From positions 1 to 20,018 of the IMG/VR virus record IMGVR_UViG_3300017987_000443: DNA of 20,018 bases. The stretch is one strand, 5' to 3'. Source of the stretch: a virus. The translations under genes were made by a program, and so were the position numbers. This document shows positions 6,033 through 14,157 of the stretch, piece by piece (position 1 is the first letter of the stretch; each line of letters opens with the position of its first letter). The notes below the pieces were generated by a model. It did not search any database. It saw only the letters and a program-made list of their open reading frames with translations, and was not told the DNA's origin.

Positions 6033-6142
6033 GCCCGATCATTGAAGAGGCTATCGTTGCTGCTGCCTTAATCGGTATTGCCGGATTTCTAATCGGCGCG
6101 GCAGTGTGTCTTGTTTGGCTCAAAGGGAGACACCGTGGGTAA
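6029..6142 (+). CDS. Very small single-span membrane protein, partner of the preceding one
   Basis: A 37-residue protein with an acidic N terminus (MSPIIEEA), one strongly hydrophobic helix with Gly/Ala packing faces (about 9-30, including AAALIGIAGFLIGAAVCLVW) and a basic tail KGRHRG. Its ATG lies in the ATGA overlap with the preceding 34-residue membrane protein, and its stop overlaps the following nuclease start (GTG at 6135). Two adjacent one-span proteins with the same orientation suggest a hetero-pair, which is inference. No cytoplasmic domain exists to hint at function. Confidence 0.5.
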   Translation: MSPIIEEAIVAAALIGIAGFLIGAAVCLVWLKGRHRG

Positions 6143-7445
6143 CATCGCAGACATGCAAGCTGAGTCGCAGACCGTCAAGGCGATCTACGACCACTATAAG
6201 GCTCGGGGCGACAACGGCTACCTGAGCCGGACGGTCTCCGCCTCGCAAATCGGCCACCCGTGCGAGCGATATCTATGGTATTGCTACCGGCAATGCTGTA
6301 GGCCGAGTTTCGACGGCCGGATGTACCGCTTATTCGAGACTGGCCAGCGGGAGGAAGACCGGATCGTCGAGAACCTTCGCGCGATCGGTTGCGAGGTTCA
6401 TGCCGTGGACCCGCAGACCGGCCGGCAATTTCTCGTGACCGACTTCGGCGGGCACCTGAAAGGCTATCTGGACGGTTGCGTTCTCGGGCTCCCCGAGGCC
6501 CCGAAGACCTGGCATGTCCTGGAAGGGAAGACATATAACGCCAAGTCATTCCGCGACCTGTGTAAACAGGGCGTAAAGAAATCGAAGCCGATACACTACG
6601 CACAGTGCATGATCTACATGCACAAAACCGGCATGAAGCGGGCCCTGTATTTCGCGGTGTGTAAGGATAATGACGCGATCTATGTGGAGCGGATTTATTA
6701 CGTCGAAGCCGAGGCTAAAGCGCTGGTAGATAAGGCGAAGAGGATTATCGAGTCGCCGTTCCCGCCACCCAGGCTCTCCGACCGCCCCGACTATTATGAG
6801 TGCCGTTGGTGCGACGCGCACGCAATTTGCCACGGCACCGGCGAGGTAGCTTTACCCGTTCCGAAACTCTCGTGCCGGCATTGCTGCCATGCTACGCCAA
6901 TCACTACGGGTGATGGCGGGCAATGGGAGTGCGAGCGATATAACGTGCAAATCAACACGGACGCCCCATGCCGCGACCACATCACCCTGCCTGGCCTGCT
7001 GCCATTCGCGGAACCGGGTACCTATAACGCGGACGATGCCGGCCACCAGTCGATCGAATTTCGCAACGAAGACGGAACGACCTGGAAGCATGGCAGCGCC
7101 CCAGGCTGCATCACGAGCCATGCTCTCATGGGAATGCCGGCCAGCCTGACGGGGAACGAGACGATAGGCGCGGCCGGAGACCTGTTCGGCGCTCGCATCA
7201 CCGGCTACGTCCCAGACGACATTCTGGCTCGCTACCCCGAAGAGGACTCACGGATTGTCTGGAAAGGGAAGCCCGGCGGGTTTGTGCACGCATGGAAGGG
7301 GATTTACGGGGAGAAATTCTCGGAACTGAAGCCGATCGCGCGGTGCGATCTGGCTGAAGCCACCGTATGCGAGTACGAGGGCGGGCGAGTGGCGATCCTC
7401 TGGGAAGGTGGCAAGTGGGCTGAAATTAGAGAGGGGGTTGAGTGA
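6135..7445 (+). CDS. PD-(D/E)XK nuclease with Cas4/AddB-like Fe-S cysteines
   Basis: A 436-residue protein, probably the operon's DNA exonuclease. The RecB/Cas4-type core has GYLDG with Asp113, LEGKTY with Glu130 and Lys132 (E-x-K), and a QxxxY motif (Gln157, Tyr161). Cys43 in GHPCERYLWY and C223, C226 and C232 in ECRWCDAHAIC give the C...CX2CX5C spacing that holds a 4Fe-4S cluster in AddB and Cas4. A second Cys-rich stretch (C247, C250, C251, C266, C279) may bind metal, and the last 140 residues form an extra domain I do not recognise. GTG at 6135 has GGGAG at 6125-6129 and overlaps the previous stop. Together with the Sak4-like ATPase and SSB it forms a resection and annealing module. A CRISPR Cas4 role is unlikely, as no array or cas1/cas2 is present. 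Confidence 0.8.
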   Translation: MGNIADMQAESQTVKAIYDHYKARGDNGYLSRTVSASQIGHPCERYLWYCYRQCCRPSFDGRMYRLFETGQREEDRIVENLRAIGCEVHAVDPQTGRQFLVTDFGGHLKGYLDGCVLGLPEAPKTWHVLEGKTYNAKSFRDLCKQGVKKSKPIHYAQCMIYMHKTGMKRALYFAVCKDNDAIYVERIYYVEAEAKALVDKAKRIIESPFPPPRLSDRPDYYECRWCDAHAICHGTGEVALPVPKLSCRHCCHATPITTGDGGQWECERYNVQINTDAPCRDHITLPGLLPFAEPGTYNADDAGHQSIEFRNEDGTTWKHGSAPGCITSHALMGMPASLTGNETIGAAGDLFGARITGYVPDDILARYPEEDSRIVWKGKPGGFVHAWKGIYGEKFSELKPIARCDLAEATVCEYEGGRVAILWEGGKWAEIREGVE

Positions 7446-8221
7446 TGAAGAGATTGGAGCACCATCCCGTTTCAGAGGCATTTCCGCTCATGGAGGGTGA
7501 CGACTTCAAGGAGTTCGTTGAGGACATTCGCCGGAACGGACTGCTGTGCCCCATCGAGCTCTACGAAGGGAAGATCATCGACGGCCGCAACCGCTACCGG
7601 GCGTGCTTGGAGCTTGGGATTGAGCCCGAGGTGGTCGACGTGGACGGCCATGTTAGCGACCCCGGAGGTTACGTCATATCGCTGAACATTCACCGCCGCC
7701 ATCTCTCGATCTCGCGGCGGGCCATGTCCATGGCTAGGTTGCGTGATATTTACGACGCGGAGGCGAAGGAGAGGCAGAGACAGTCTAAGGGGCGAGGCCA
7801 AAAAGGTAAGGAAGTATGTCCTGACCTTAATGGCCAATCCCGCGACAAACTTGGGAAGCTCGCGAAGGTCTCCGGCAGGACGATCGACAAGGCAACGAAG
7901 ATCCTCAAGCACGGATCGAAGGAACTGATCCGTGCCGTAGAGACCGATCAGGTGACGGTCAACCGCGCCGTCACGGTTCTTGATCGGCCGAAGTCTGAGC
8001 AGTTGAAGGCCCTTAATGTTAAGCCAAGGGAGCCCAAGACTCGCGAGAACAATGGTCAGTGGAAGACCAAGACGATTCGACGGGAGAGAATCGAAAGGCT
8101 CTTTAACGGAGTTGATGATCTTGTCACATACCTAAATCGTGGTGACATGTTCGCGTGTGCGTACACGGCCTGGGAGAAGGCAACGGTTATTCACGAGGAC
8201 GTTAAGTCGATGTTGCGTTAG
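7445..8221 (+). CDS. ParB-like N-terminal domain protein with HTH
   Basis: A 258-residue protein with a ParB/Srx-type N-terminal domain: a conserved NGLLCPIELYEGKIIDGRNR box (31-50) and NIHRRHLS (81-88). A Lys/Arg-rich linker (about 108-130) is followed by a KorB/ParB-like HTH region around KLGKLAKVSGRTIDKATKIL (about 138-157), then a helical tail. ParB-like proteins bind DNA and, in the CTPase subset, slide on it; others act as nucleases or regulators. No ParA partner is visible, so a partition role is doubtful. The ATG at 7445 is preferred over a GTG at 7442 because GAGGGGG (7431-7437) is well spaced. It overlaps the nuclease stop by one base, suggesting joint expression. Confidence 0.8.
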   Translation: MKRLEHHPVSEAFPLMEGDDFKEFVEDIRRNGLLCPIELYEGKIIDGRNRYRACLELGIEPEVVDVDGHVSDPGGYVISLNIHRRHLSISRRAMSMARLRDIYDAEAKERQRQSKGRGQKGKEVCPDLNGQSRDKLGKLAKVSGRTIDKATKILKHGSKELIRAVETDQVTVNRAVTVLDRPKSEQLKALNVKPREPKTRENNGQWKTKTIRRERIERLFNGVDDLVTYLNRGDMFACAYTAWEKATVIHEDVKSMLR

Positions 8222-8243
8222 TTCTATCACAAAGGAGAGAGAG

Positions 8244-9098
8244 ATGTTTAAGTTGGTATCGAGTAAGCATGTTCCACTGACGCCAGAATTCGCAAAATAC
8301 TTCTCGGAGTTGCCTTCAATTGATGGCGACAGAGATCGGAATTCGCCGGAAGGCAGGCGGAGGGTGGCATGGTCGCGTGGGTTGCTTTCGGCCGGAATGT
8401 TCTACACTCCCAAGTGGGCGACCGCAGAACTGGATGGCAAGCTGTATCGCACAGACGGCAGCCACACATCAGGAATGTTGGTTGAAGCGAATGGCGAATG
8501 GGAAAATGCGCCACCGACAGTTTGTATCGACCATTTCGTGTGCGACACGCACCTTGATTTAGTGAAGCTTTTCGACCACTTCAACAGCCCCAGGTCAGTA
8601 CGTAAACGACATGACCAAACGCGAGCGCACGCAGCAGCGGAGAGCGTGCTGAACGGAGTTTCCCCTACGGCAATTAACTGCTGCCTTGATGGTATCGTGC
8701 ATTGCAAAGCGGAATTTTGCACTAGCAAGTTGATACCGCCAACTACCAGGGCGTATTTGATTCACGATCATGCCGGCTTCATTGCTTGGGCAGCTAGCTA
8801 CACGAAAAACCGGCTCTTCAAGCGCATCGGGATCGCAGCCGCAATGTTCGCGACCTTCAGCATCAACGAAGAGAAAGCCAAGGAATTCTGGGAGTTAGCG
8901 TACACATGCAGCGGTGGCACTGACGCCCCAGCCACAAGGCTCATGGTCTGGCTCCGCGAGTGCATCGGATCAGACCAGAAGTGGAATCATCGCGCATACT
9001 ACTGCAAATGCATCCAGGCGTGGAACGCCTGGCGACGAAATACCGGCACTGCGCTCCGATACTTCCCGAATAAGCCTCTCCCGCGAATCGAGAAGTAG
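8244..9098 (+). CDS. Hypothetical protein with possible ParB-like box
   Basis: A 284-residue protein without a family I can name with confidence. Near residues 61-81 the stretch AELDGKLYRTDGSHTSGMLV resembles the DGQHR-type ParB box (strand, DG, polar turn, His, helix), suggesting a diverged ParB/Srx fold. Helical segments follow, including KRHDQTRAHAAAESVL around 147-162, and the C terminus is rich in Trp and aromatic residues. ATG at 8244 has AAAGGAGAG at 8231-8239; an upstream in-frame ATG at 8139 lies inside the ParB-like gene and lacks this support. It is placed between a ParB-like protein and the DEAH helicase, overlapping the latter (TAGTG). DNA binding is plausible but unproved. Confidence 0.6.
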   Translation: MFKLVSSKHVPLTPEFAKYFSELPSIDGDRDRNSPEGRRRVAWSRGLLSAGMFYTPKWATAELDGKLYRTDGSHTSGMLVEANGEWENAPPTVCIDHFVCDTHLDLVKLFDHFNSPRSVRKRHDQTRAHAAAESVLNGVSPTAINCCLDGIVHCKAEFCTSKLIPPTTRAYLIHDHAGFIAWAASYTKNRLFKRIGIAAAMFATFSINEEKAKEFWELAYTCSGGTDAPATRLMVWLRECIGSDQKWNHRAYYCKCIQAWNAWRRNTGTALRYFPNKPLPRIEK

Positions 9099-10711
9099 TG
9101 ACCCCACGCCCATACCAGAACGATTGCCTCACAGCGCTGCATAATCACATCTGCACGCTGGCGACGAACCCGTGCGTCGTGATGCCGACGGGCTCCGGTA
9201 AGTCGCCATGCATTGCGTGGGCGATCCAGAAATGGAAGCAAGACGCACCGTGGTTCCGTTGCGCGATTCTCGCGCACCGGAAAGAGTTGATTGAGCAGAA
9301 TGCTGCGGCGCTGGAGGCGATCGCCCCCGGGCTTAAAGTGGGTGTTTTCTCGGCGGCGCTAAAACGCCGAGATTGGGAGGCTTCCGTATTATACGCCTCT
9401 ATTGATTCGATCTTTTGGCGGGCCGGCGATTTTACGCCATGGGACGTGATTATGGTGGATGAGGCCCATAGGATACCGCTGAAAGGCGAGGGGAAGTATC
9501 GGCGATTTATCCAGGAGAGCAAGCAGTGGAACGATCAACTCCGCGTCGTCGGTTGGACTGCAACTCCCTTCCGCCTGGACGGCGGGCCCATCTGTCACCG
9601 TGATCACATCCTGAATGAGATTTGCTACGAAGTCAGAGTAACGGACCTCATTAAGCAAGGCTACCTCTGTAATTTGCGGTCCAAGGTCGCCGAGACGCAG
9701 CCAGACCTAGCGACCGCCAAAAAGTCCGGCGGAGACTATACGATCAAGAGCCTTGCGGCAATCACGAACCGCGACCAGATTGTGACGGACGCCGTATCGG
9801 AGGCTGTGCGCCTTCTTAAGACCGAGGGCCGTAAGGCCGTGATTTTCTTCTGCGTCGACATTGAACACTGCCAGCGAGTTAACTTTGAGCTTCAGAAGCA
9901 CGGGATTCACGCGCCGATCGTGACCTCCAAGACGAAGCAGCGCGACCGCGATAAGATCGTCCGGGACTTCAAGGCTCGGAAGATCAATGCCCTCTGTAAT
10001 GTGAATGTTTACACGGAAGGATTTGATGCCCGGCATGTCGACTGCATTGTGCTCCTGCGCCCCACGCTTTCAGCCGGACTCTATTCACAGATGGTCGGCC
10101 GCGGATTGCGAATCCACGAGGACAAGAAGGATTGTCTCGTGTTAGACTTCGGCGGCTGTATCGAGCAACACGGTCCGATCGACCTGCTAGGCGGCGAGGC
10201 GGTTGTGATGGCAACGTGTGGCAACTGCCGCGAGTCTTTTAGCCGTGCCGTGCGAGTCTGCCCGCAGTGTGGCTGGGAGATTCCGAAACAAGAGATCGAC
10301 CGCCTGGAGGGCGAAGAGCGAGAGCGGCGTTTACACGACCGAAAGGCGTCCGACAGGTCGATCCTCTCAACGCAGCCGCGCACCTACAAAGTAGACGCTG
10401 TGCATGTCAATCGACACAAAAAGCACGGCTCGCCGGATTCGATACGGGTACAGTACCGTTGTGGGCTGTCGATGTACCGAGAGTGGGTCTGCTTGGACCA
10501 TCCCGGATACGCCGGCCAGAAGGCACAGCAATGGTGGGCCGAGCGGTTCGGGAGGCCGAAAAGCGGCAAGGTCAGTGTTAGCGATGCGCTCGAAAACCTC
10601 TTCCTCTCGCAAGGGATCATGGAACACACGAGGACTGTGACCGTTCGGAAGAACGGCAAGTTTTGGGAGATCGTTGCGTACAATCAACCCCTTCAGGAGA
10701 CCGAACGATGA
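9098..10711 (+). CDS. SF2 DEAH-box helicase with C-terminal zinc ribbon
   Basis: A 537-residue superfamily 2 helicase of the phage UvsW/type III-restriction-like kind. Visible motifs are PRPYQNDC (Q-like entry, 3-10), Walker A MPTGSGKS (29-36), DEAH in MVDEAHRI (119-126), TATPFR (154-159) and QMVGRGLR (331-338). A zinc ribbon follows with C374, C377, C388 and C391, then a basic C-terminal domain of about 130 residues I do not recognise. Such helicases unwind or branch-migrate DNA and help replication restart. GTG at 9098 lies in TAGTG overlapping the previous stop, and its own stop overlaps the next ATG. Within this operon it complements the PrimPol protein and resolvases. Confidence 0.88.
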   Translation: MTPRPYQNDCLTALHNHICTLATNPCVVMPTGSGKSPCIAWAIQKWKQDAPWFRCAILAHRKELIEQNAAALEAIAPGLKVGVFSAALKRRDWEASVLYASIDSIFWRAGDFTPWDVIMVDEAHRIPLKGEGKYRRFIQESKQWNDQLRVVGWTATPFRLDGGPICHRDHILNEICYEVRVTDLIKQGYLCNLRSKVAETQPDLATAKKSGGDYTIKSLAAITNRDQIVTDAVSEAVRLLKTEGRKAVIFFCVDIEHCQRVNFELQKHGIHAPIVTSKTKQRDRDKIVRDFKARKINALCNVNVYTEGFDARHVDCIVLLRPTLSAGLYSQMVGRGLRIHEDKKDCLVLDFGGCIEQHGPIDLLGGEAVVMATCGNCRESFSRAVRVCPQCGWEIPKQEIDRLEGEERERRLHDRKASDRSILSTQPRTYKVDAVHVNRHKKHGSPDSIRVQYRCGLSMYREWVCLDHPGYAGQKAQQWWAERFGRPKSGKVSVSDALENLFLSQGIMEHTRTVTVRKNGKFWEIVAYNQPLQETER

Positions 10712-11052
10712 AGTTCATGTCGAGAGCGTTTCGTAAGATGGGCAGCACATTCTACTCGCCATGCGAGGATCGGGATTGCTGCCCAATGGACCTTGGTTGG
10801 CTGGATGCCCTGGAAATTCCGGAGACCGCAGAAACGCTCTGGTTTGAGCTGCGCGACACATCGACCGACGGCTCGATTCCCGTGAGAGCGGACCTGGGGT
10901 GTAATTGCGTGGACTTATGCACCGGAAACGAGTATTCGGCCCTCTATTTCGATGAATTTGCTGGCAAGGCCGACGAAAAACTGAGAGACCTCCTGGAAGG
11001 CGATCTAGTCGGTTATGTCGATATGCACTTGCAAGTTCTTTACCGGGAGTAG
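10708..11052 (+). CDS. Cys-containing hypothetical protein
   Basis: A 114-residue acidic protein with no recognised family. Cysteines at 19, 24, 25, 65, 67 and 71 fall in two groups (CEDRDCC and CNCVDLC), which might bind a metal, although spacing is not of a standard zinc finger. The strand-rich middle has WFELRD and IPVRADLG. The ATG at 10708 overlaps the helicase stop as ATGA, with AGGAGA at 10695-10700 as ribosome site, so the two are likely coupled. Confidence 0.55.
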   Translation: MKFMSRAFRKMGSTFYSPCEDRDCCPMDLGWLDALEIPETAETLWFELRDTSTDGSIPVRADLGCNCVDLCTGNEYSALYFDEFAGKADEKLRDLLEGDLVGYVDMHLQVLYRE

Positions 11053-11058
11053 ATCGCC

Positions 11059-11208
11059 ATGACTGTTCGTGAACTGATCGCAGAGTTGCAGAAGTATGAC
11101 GAAGATTTGCCAGTTGCCGTTGCTGGCTACGAAGGTGGCCCGATAACAGGAACGTACAGTCCCCCAAGGCACTTCACAGCGACAGTGTATATCGAAAAAG
11201 AGTTTTAG
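11059..11208 (+). CDS. Small phage hypothetical protein (TVRELIxxLQ type)
   Basis: A 49-residue protein beginning MTVRELIAELQKYDEDLPVA and containing GYEGG. This pattern (a short helix, DxDLPV strand, then Gly turn and a strand) is shared by many small phage proteins of unknown role, as I recall. GGGAG at 11045-11049 is 9 bases before the ATG. It follows the Cys-containing protein by 6 bases in the operon. Confidence 0.6.
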   Translation: MTVRELIAELQKYDEDLPVAVAGYEGGPITGTYSPPRHFTATVYIEKEF

Positions 11209-11237
11209 TAAACCACTCTCTTTCCCTATGCGAGCCA

Positions 11238-11525
11238 ATGATTGATGACCAACTAGTCGCAGAAACGCTTTACGCGATCCAAAAAGAGTGCCGTAGAATG
11301 ATGCTCTCTAAACCGGAGCGCGAACACGCCGTTGTACTTACATCGTTAAAGTTCCACGAGCAAGCAATGAAGGTTCTGCAAGAGCGGAACATGCAAATCA
11401 CCGACCATAAGGGCCTGCCGACTGGGCACCTGTTTGTTTATGGGATGCGCGTCGTCGAAGTGCCGTATTACCATCACTCCACATTTGAGATCAGATTTCA
11501 GATCGACAATAACATCAGGCTTTAG
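11238..11525 (+). CDS. Hypothetical protein
   Basis: A 95-residue protein with an N-terminal helical half (about 1-50) and a strand-rich C-terminal half containing HLFVYGMRVVEVPYYH (68-83). No family recognised. The ATG at 11238 has only a weak ribosome site, and the gene begins 29 bases after the previous stop. It ends 3 bases before the PrimPol start, so it probably shares that transcript. Coding potential is supported by its position in an otherwise gap-free operon. Confidence 0.5.
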   Translation: MIDDQLVAETLYAIQKECRRMMLSKPEREHAVVLTSLKFHEQAMKVLQERNMQITDHKGLPTGHLFVYGMRVVEVPYYHHSTFEIRFQIDNNIRL

Positions 11526-11528
11526 TCA

Positions 11529-13787
11529 ATGAACCCCTTCCTTAAAGCAGCCCTGAAGTACGCCGAGTTCGGTTGGCACGTCTTTCCGTGCAGGCCAGGG
11601 CAGAAGATTCCCATCACAAAGCACGGCGTCAAAGACGCCACGCGAGATGCCAATCAGATTCGGACGTGGTGGACGGTATGGCCGAACGCGAATGTGGCTG
11701 TTGCGTGTGGCGCGGAGAGTGGCGTCTATGTGGTGGATGTAGATGTAACCAAAGCCGGGGACGTGAACGGCTACAAGTCCTTGGAGGAATTTCCGTCACT
11801 CCCTTACACGGTCACACAACAGACCCCGCGCGGCGGCTTCCATGCCTTCTATCATACCGACAACCCGCCGGCCAACAGGAACGGCTTCCGGCCGGGGATC
11901 GATCTTCGTGGCGACGGGTTCTACGTGGTCGTCGCGCCGAGTATTCACCCAAACGGTGGACAGTATGCTTGGGCCCAGGGCTGTGCTCCGGGCGAGATTG
12001 CGATCGCTCAATACCCGGAATTCATGCGACCACCGGCCCGCCCATTACTCGTTAAGCCGGTCACACCGCTCCCGCCCCACGTCCCAACAGGCGACAGTGC
12101 CGCGAGGATGCGTGTCGCCGAGGCGTACATCCCGACGTGCGATATAGCGGTCTTGCACCAAGCCGGGCACAACAAGCTATTCTGGGCAGCCCAATGCGCG
12201 ATCAACGGAATCGGGCTCTCGGATGCCGAAGCCTACGACGTTCTCGCTCGGCTCTACAACCCGCATTGCCAGCCACCGTGGGACTTCAGCAACCCGAAGG
12301 ACGAGAAGGATTTCCGCCGAAAGATAAGCCAGGCCAGAGATAATCCACCGAACGACCTGCCGCACTTGTGGATTTGGAACAACCCCGACTACGCACATCT
12401 CCGCGAGGATGCGCCCCCTGAGGCGTATGGCTGGGCCAGAACGATGCTGGCGAACCATTACGCCAAGCAGACCTCGGAAGAGCAGCCCTACGTAAGCACA
12501 GTACCGGCCTTCACATTGAGCCACCCACCGGGATTGATTGGCGAGATATGTGAATGGATTGACGCTACGTCGTTGATTAAACAGCCGCTCTTAACCTTGG
12601 CCTGCGCACTGACGTTCGGTGGAGCTTTGTTCGGCAGGAAAGTCAAGGACGAGATCGGGACGCGCACCAACCTTTATTGCATGGGGATCGCCGATTCGTC
12701 CGCCGGGAAAGCCTCGGCACCCTCCCGGATTCGTAACCTCTGCACGTATTCAGGCTGCCTAGACTTATTGGGCGGGGAGTCCACGGCGTCTGACTCCGCC
12801 TTAGAGGAGCGCGTAGCGAAGCATCCGGCCACTCTGTTCCTGTGGGACGAAATTGGGTTTCTGCTCCGGTCAATTAAGCGCGGACAGAATCAGTATCACG
12901 CATCTATCGTATCGTTACTGATGAGGCTCTATTCCGCGTCTGATTCTACATTCACGGGCCGAGAGTATTCAGACGAGGAGCGGAAACGAAAAATCATTCA
13001 ACCCTGCTGTTGCCTGTACGGCACGTCGACCCCAATCCGGTTCTTGGAAGGTATTTCGGCCGGAGAGTTGGATGACGGATGGCTTGCTAGGTGCCTGCTG
13101 TTTCGGGTCGACGACCAGATACCGCGCAAGACACGGACGCGAGGCAAAAGTGGCGACCAGCCTCCCCCGGGACTCTGCGAGCAAGTGGCAAAATGGTACG
13201 CCCGACAGCCACAAGCCACGGACGGGCATAGCATCAGCGAGTTCGCGCGGTTCGATCCGATTCTCACGCAAGCAACCGACCTTCCGCCAACACAGATTGT
13301 CGTGCCGCGCACTGAGGAAGCGGATCACCTGTTTGTGGCACTGGATGATGAAGCGCACGACCCTGCGATCAAGGCTTCCAGCGTGGCTGCACTTTGGCGT
13401 AAAGCCGAGGAGAACGCACGGAAAGTGGCGCTAATCATTGCTGCTGGCGTGAACTATGACGCACCGGAAATCACTGAGCCGATTGCGGAGTATGCCTGCC
13501 GGCTCGTGCGACACTTACTATTGCAGTTCACGAAACAAACAGCCCCGGAGATTGTGTGTAGCCAGATCGAAGTGGATAAGCAGAAGATTTGCAAAATCAT
13601 CAAAAAGCACGGCAGAAAGGGCTGCGGTCACCGGACAATTACCCAGAACACGCAATACCTCAACAGGAAAAGCCGAGACGCCCTGATCGCGGACATGATT
13701 GAGGCGGGCAGGATCGTGCGCGAGCCGGACGGCCGGACATTCCGATACTGGACAACAGAGCACTACCCATGGACGCAGAAACCGTAA
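11529..13787 (+). CDS. PrimPol-helicase fusion replication protein (prim-pol + DUF3987-like)
   Basis: A 752-residue replication protein with an N-terminal bifunctional primase-polymerase domain (about 1-165) and a helicase-like DUF3987 domain (about 330-600). The PrimPol domain shows YVVDVD with Asp70 and Asp72, TPRGGFHAFY with His105, and LRGDGFYVVVAPS (126-138). The ATPase part has a P-loop-like GIADSSAGKAS (386-396) with Lys394 but Ala where Ser/Thr is usual, and Walker B TLFLWDE (435-441). The C terminus includes an HTH-like tail. Such proteins prime and unwind phage or plasmid origins. The start is ATG at 11529 with no strong ribosome site, so coupling to the preceding gene is likely. 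The stop overlaps the RusA-like gene by 19 bases. Confidence 0.85.
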   Translation: MNPFLKAALKYAEFGWHVFPCRPGQKIPITKHGVKDATRDANQIRTWWTVWPNANVAVACGAESGVYVVDVDVTKAGDVNGYKSLEEFPSLPYTVTQQTPRGGFHAFYHTDNPPANRNGFRPGIDLRGDGFYVVVAPSIHPNGGQYAWAQGCAPGEIAIAQYPEFMRPPARPLLVKPVTPLPPHVPTGDSAARMRVAEAYIPTCDIAVLHQAGHNKLFWAAQCAINGIGLSDAEAYDVLARLYNPHCQPPWDFSNPKDEKDFRRKISQARDNPPNDLPHLWIWNNPDYAHLREDAPPEAYGWARTMLANHYAKQTSEEQPYVSTVPAFTLSHPPGLIGEICEWIDATSLIKQPLLTLACALTFGGALFGRKVKDEIGTRTNLYCMGIADSSAGKASAPSRIRNLCTYSGCLDLLGGESTASDSALEERVAKHPATLFLWDEIGFLLRSIKRGQNQYHASIVSLLMRLYSASDSTFTGREYSDEERKRKIIQPCCCLYGTSTPIRFLEGISAGELDDGWLARCLLFRVDDQIPRKTRTRGKSGDQPPPGLCEQVAKWYARQPQATDGHSISEFARFDPILTQATDLPPTQIVVPRTEEADHLFVALDDEAHDPAIKASSVAALWRKAEENARKVALIIAAGVNYDAPEITEPIAEYACRLVRHLLLQFTKQTAPEIVCSQIEVDKQKICKIIKKHGRKGCGHRTITQNTQYLNRKSRDALIADMIEAGRIVREPDGRTFRYWTTEHYPWTQKP

Positions 13788-14149
13788 CGATCGTACTACC
13801 GCTCCCTGCGCGGGTACTCAGCCCGAATTGCGCGGTTGCTACGCCGGGCGGACGATTCGCGAAGGCCGCAGCAACGAAGCGCTATCGACGGCTAGCACGC
13901 GAAGCCGTCCAGGGGGAATGCCTGGTCGGCTGGGAACGAGCTTCCGTAGCCGCAACCTTCTACTGGCCGAATCAGAGGCGACGAGACACCGACAATGCAA
14001 TCGCGAGCCTGAAGGCAGCTTACGACGGGCTTGTAGATGCTGGACTGCTGCCCGACGACGACTACGAACACATGCAACGCGAGCGGCCCGTATTCGAGAT
14101 TGACCGTGACCACCCCAGGGTGGAATTACTTGTGACGAGACTTCAGTGA
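13769..14149 (+). CDS. rusA: RusA-family Holliday junction resolvase
   Basis: A 126-residue protein of the length usual for RusA. The family signature is clear: RRDTDNAIASLKAAYDGLVD (71-90) gives Asp73, Asp75, Asn76, Lys82 and Asp86, and GLLPDDDY (92-99) adds the acidic residues that complete the metal site. RusA homodimers resolve Holliday junctions during recombination and replication, complementing the EndoVII-like and Fe-S nuclease genes upstream. It overlaps the PrimPol gene by 19 bases with no strong ribosome site of its own, and its stop lies 8 bases before the phosphoesterase ATG. Confidence 0.88.
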   Translation: MDAETVTIVLPLPARVLSPNCAVATPGGRFAKAAATKRYRRLAREAVQGECLVGWERASVAATFYWPNQRRRDTDNAIASLKAAYDGLVDAGLLPDDDYEHMQRERPVFEIDRDHPRVELLVTRLQ

Positions 14150-14157
14150 GGGACAAC

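Noticed and set aside
6135-7445. CRISPR-associated Cas4
   Set aside because: The nuclease has Cas4-like cysteines, but no repeat array, cas1 or cas2 is present and the context is a phage recombination operon.
7445-8221. Plasmid partition locus
   Set aside because: A ParB-like protein is present without ParA or centromere-like repeats beside it.
10715-11167. Reverse-strand 150-codon open frame
   Set aside because: It is antisense to three small coupled forward genes and shows no family features.
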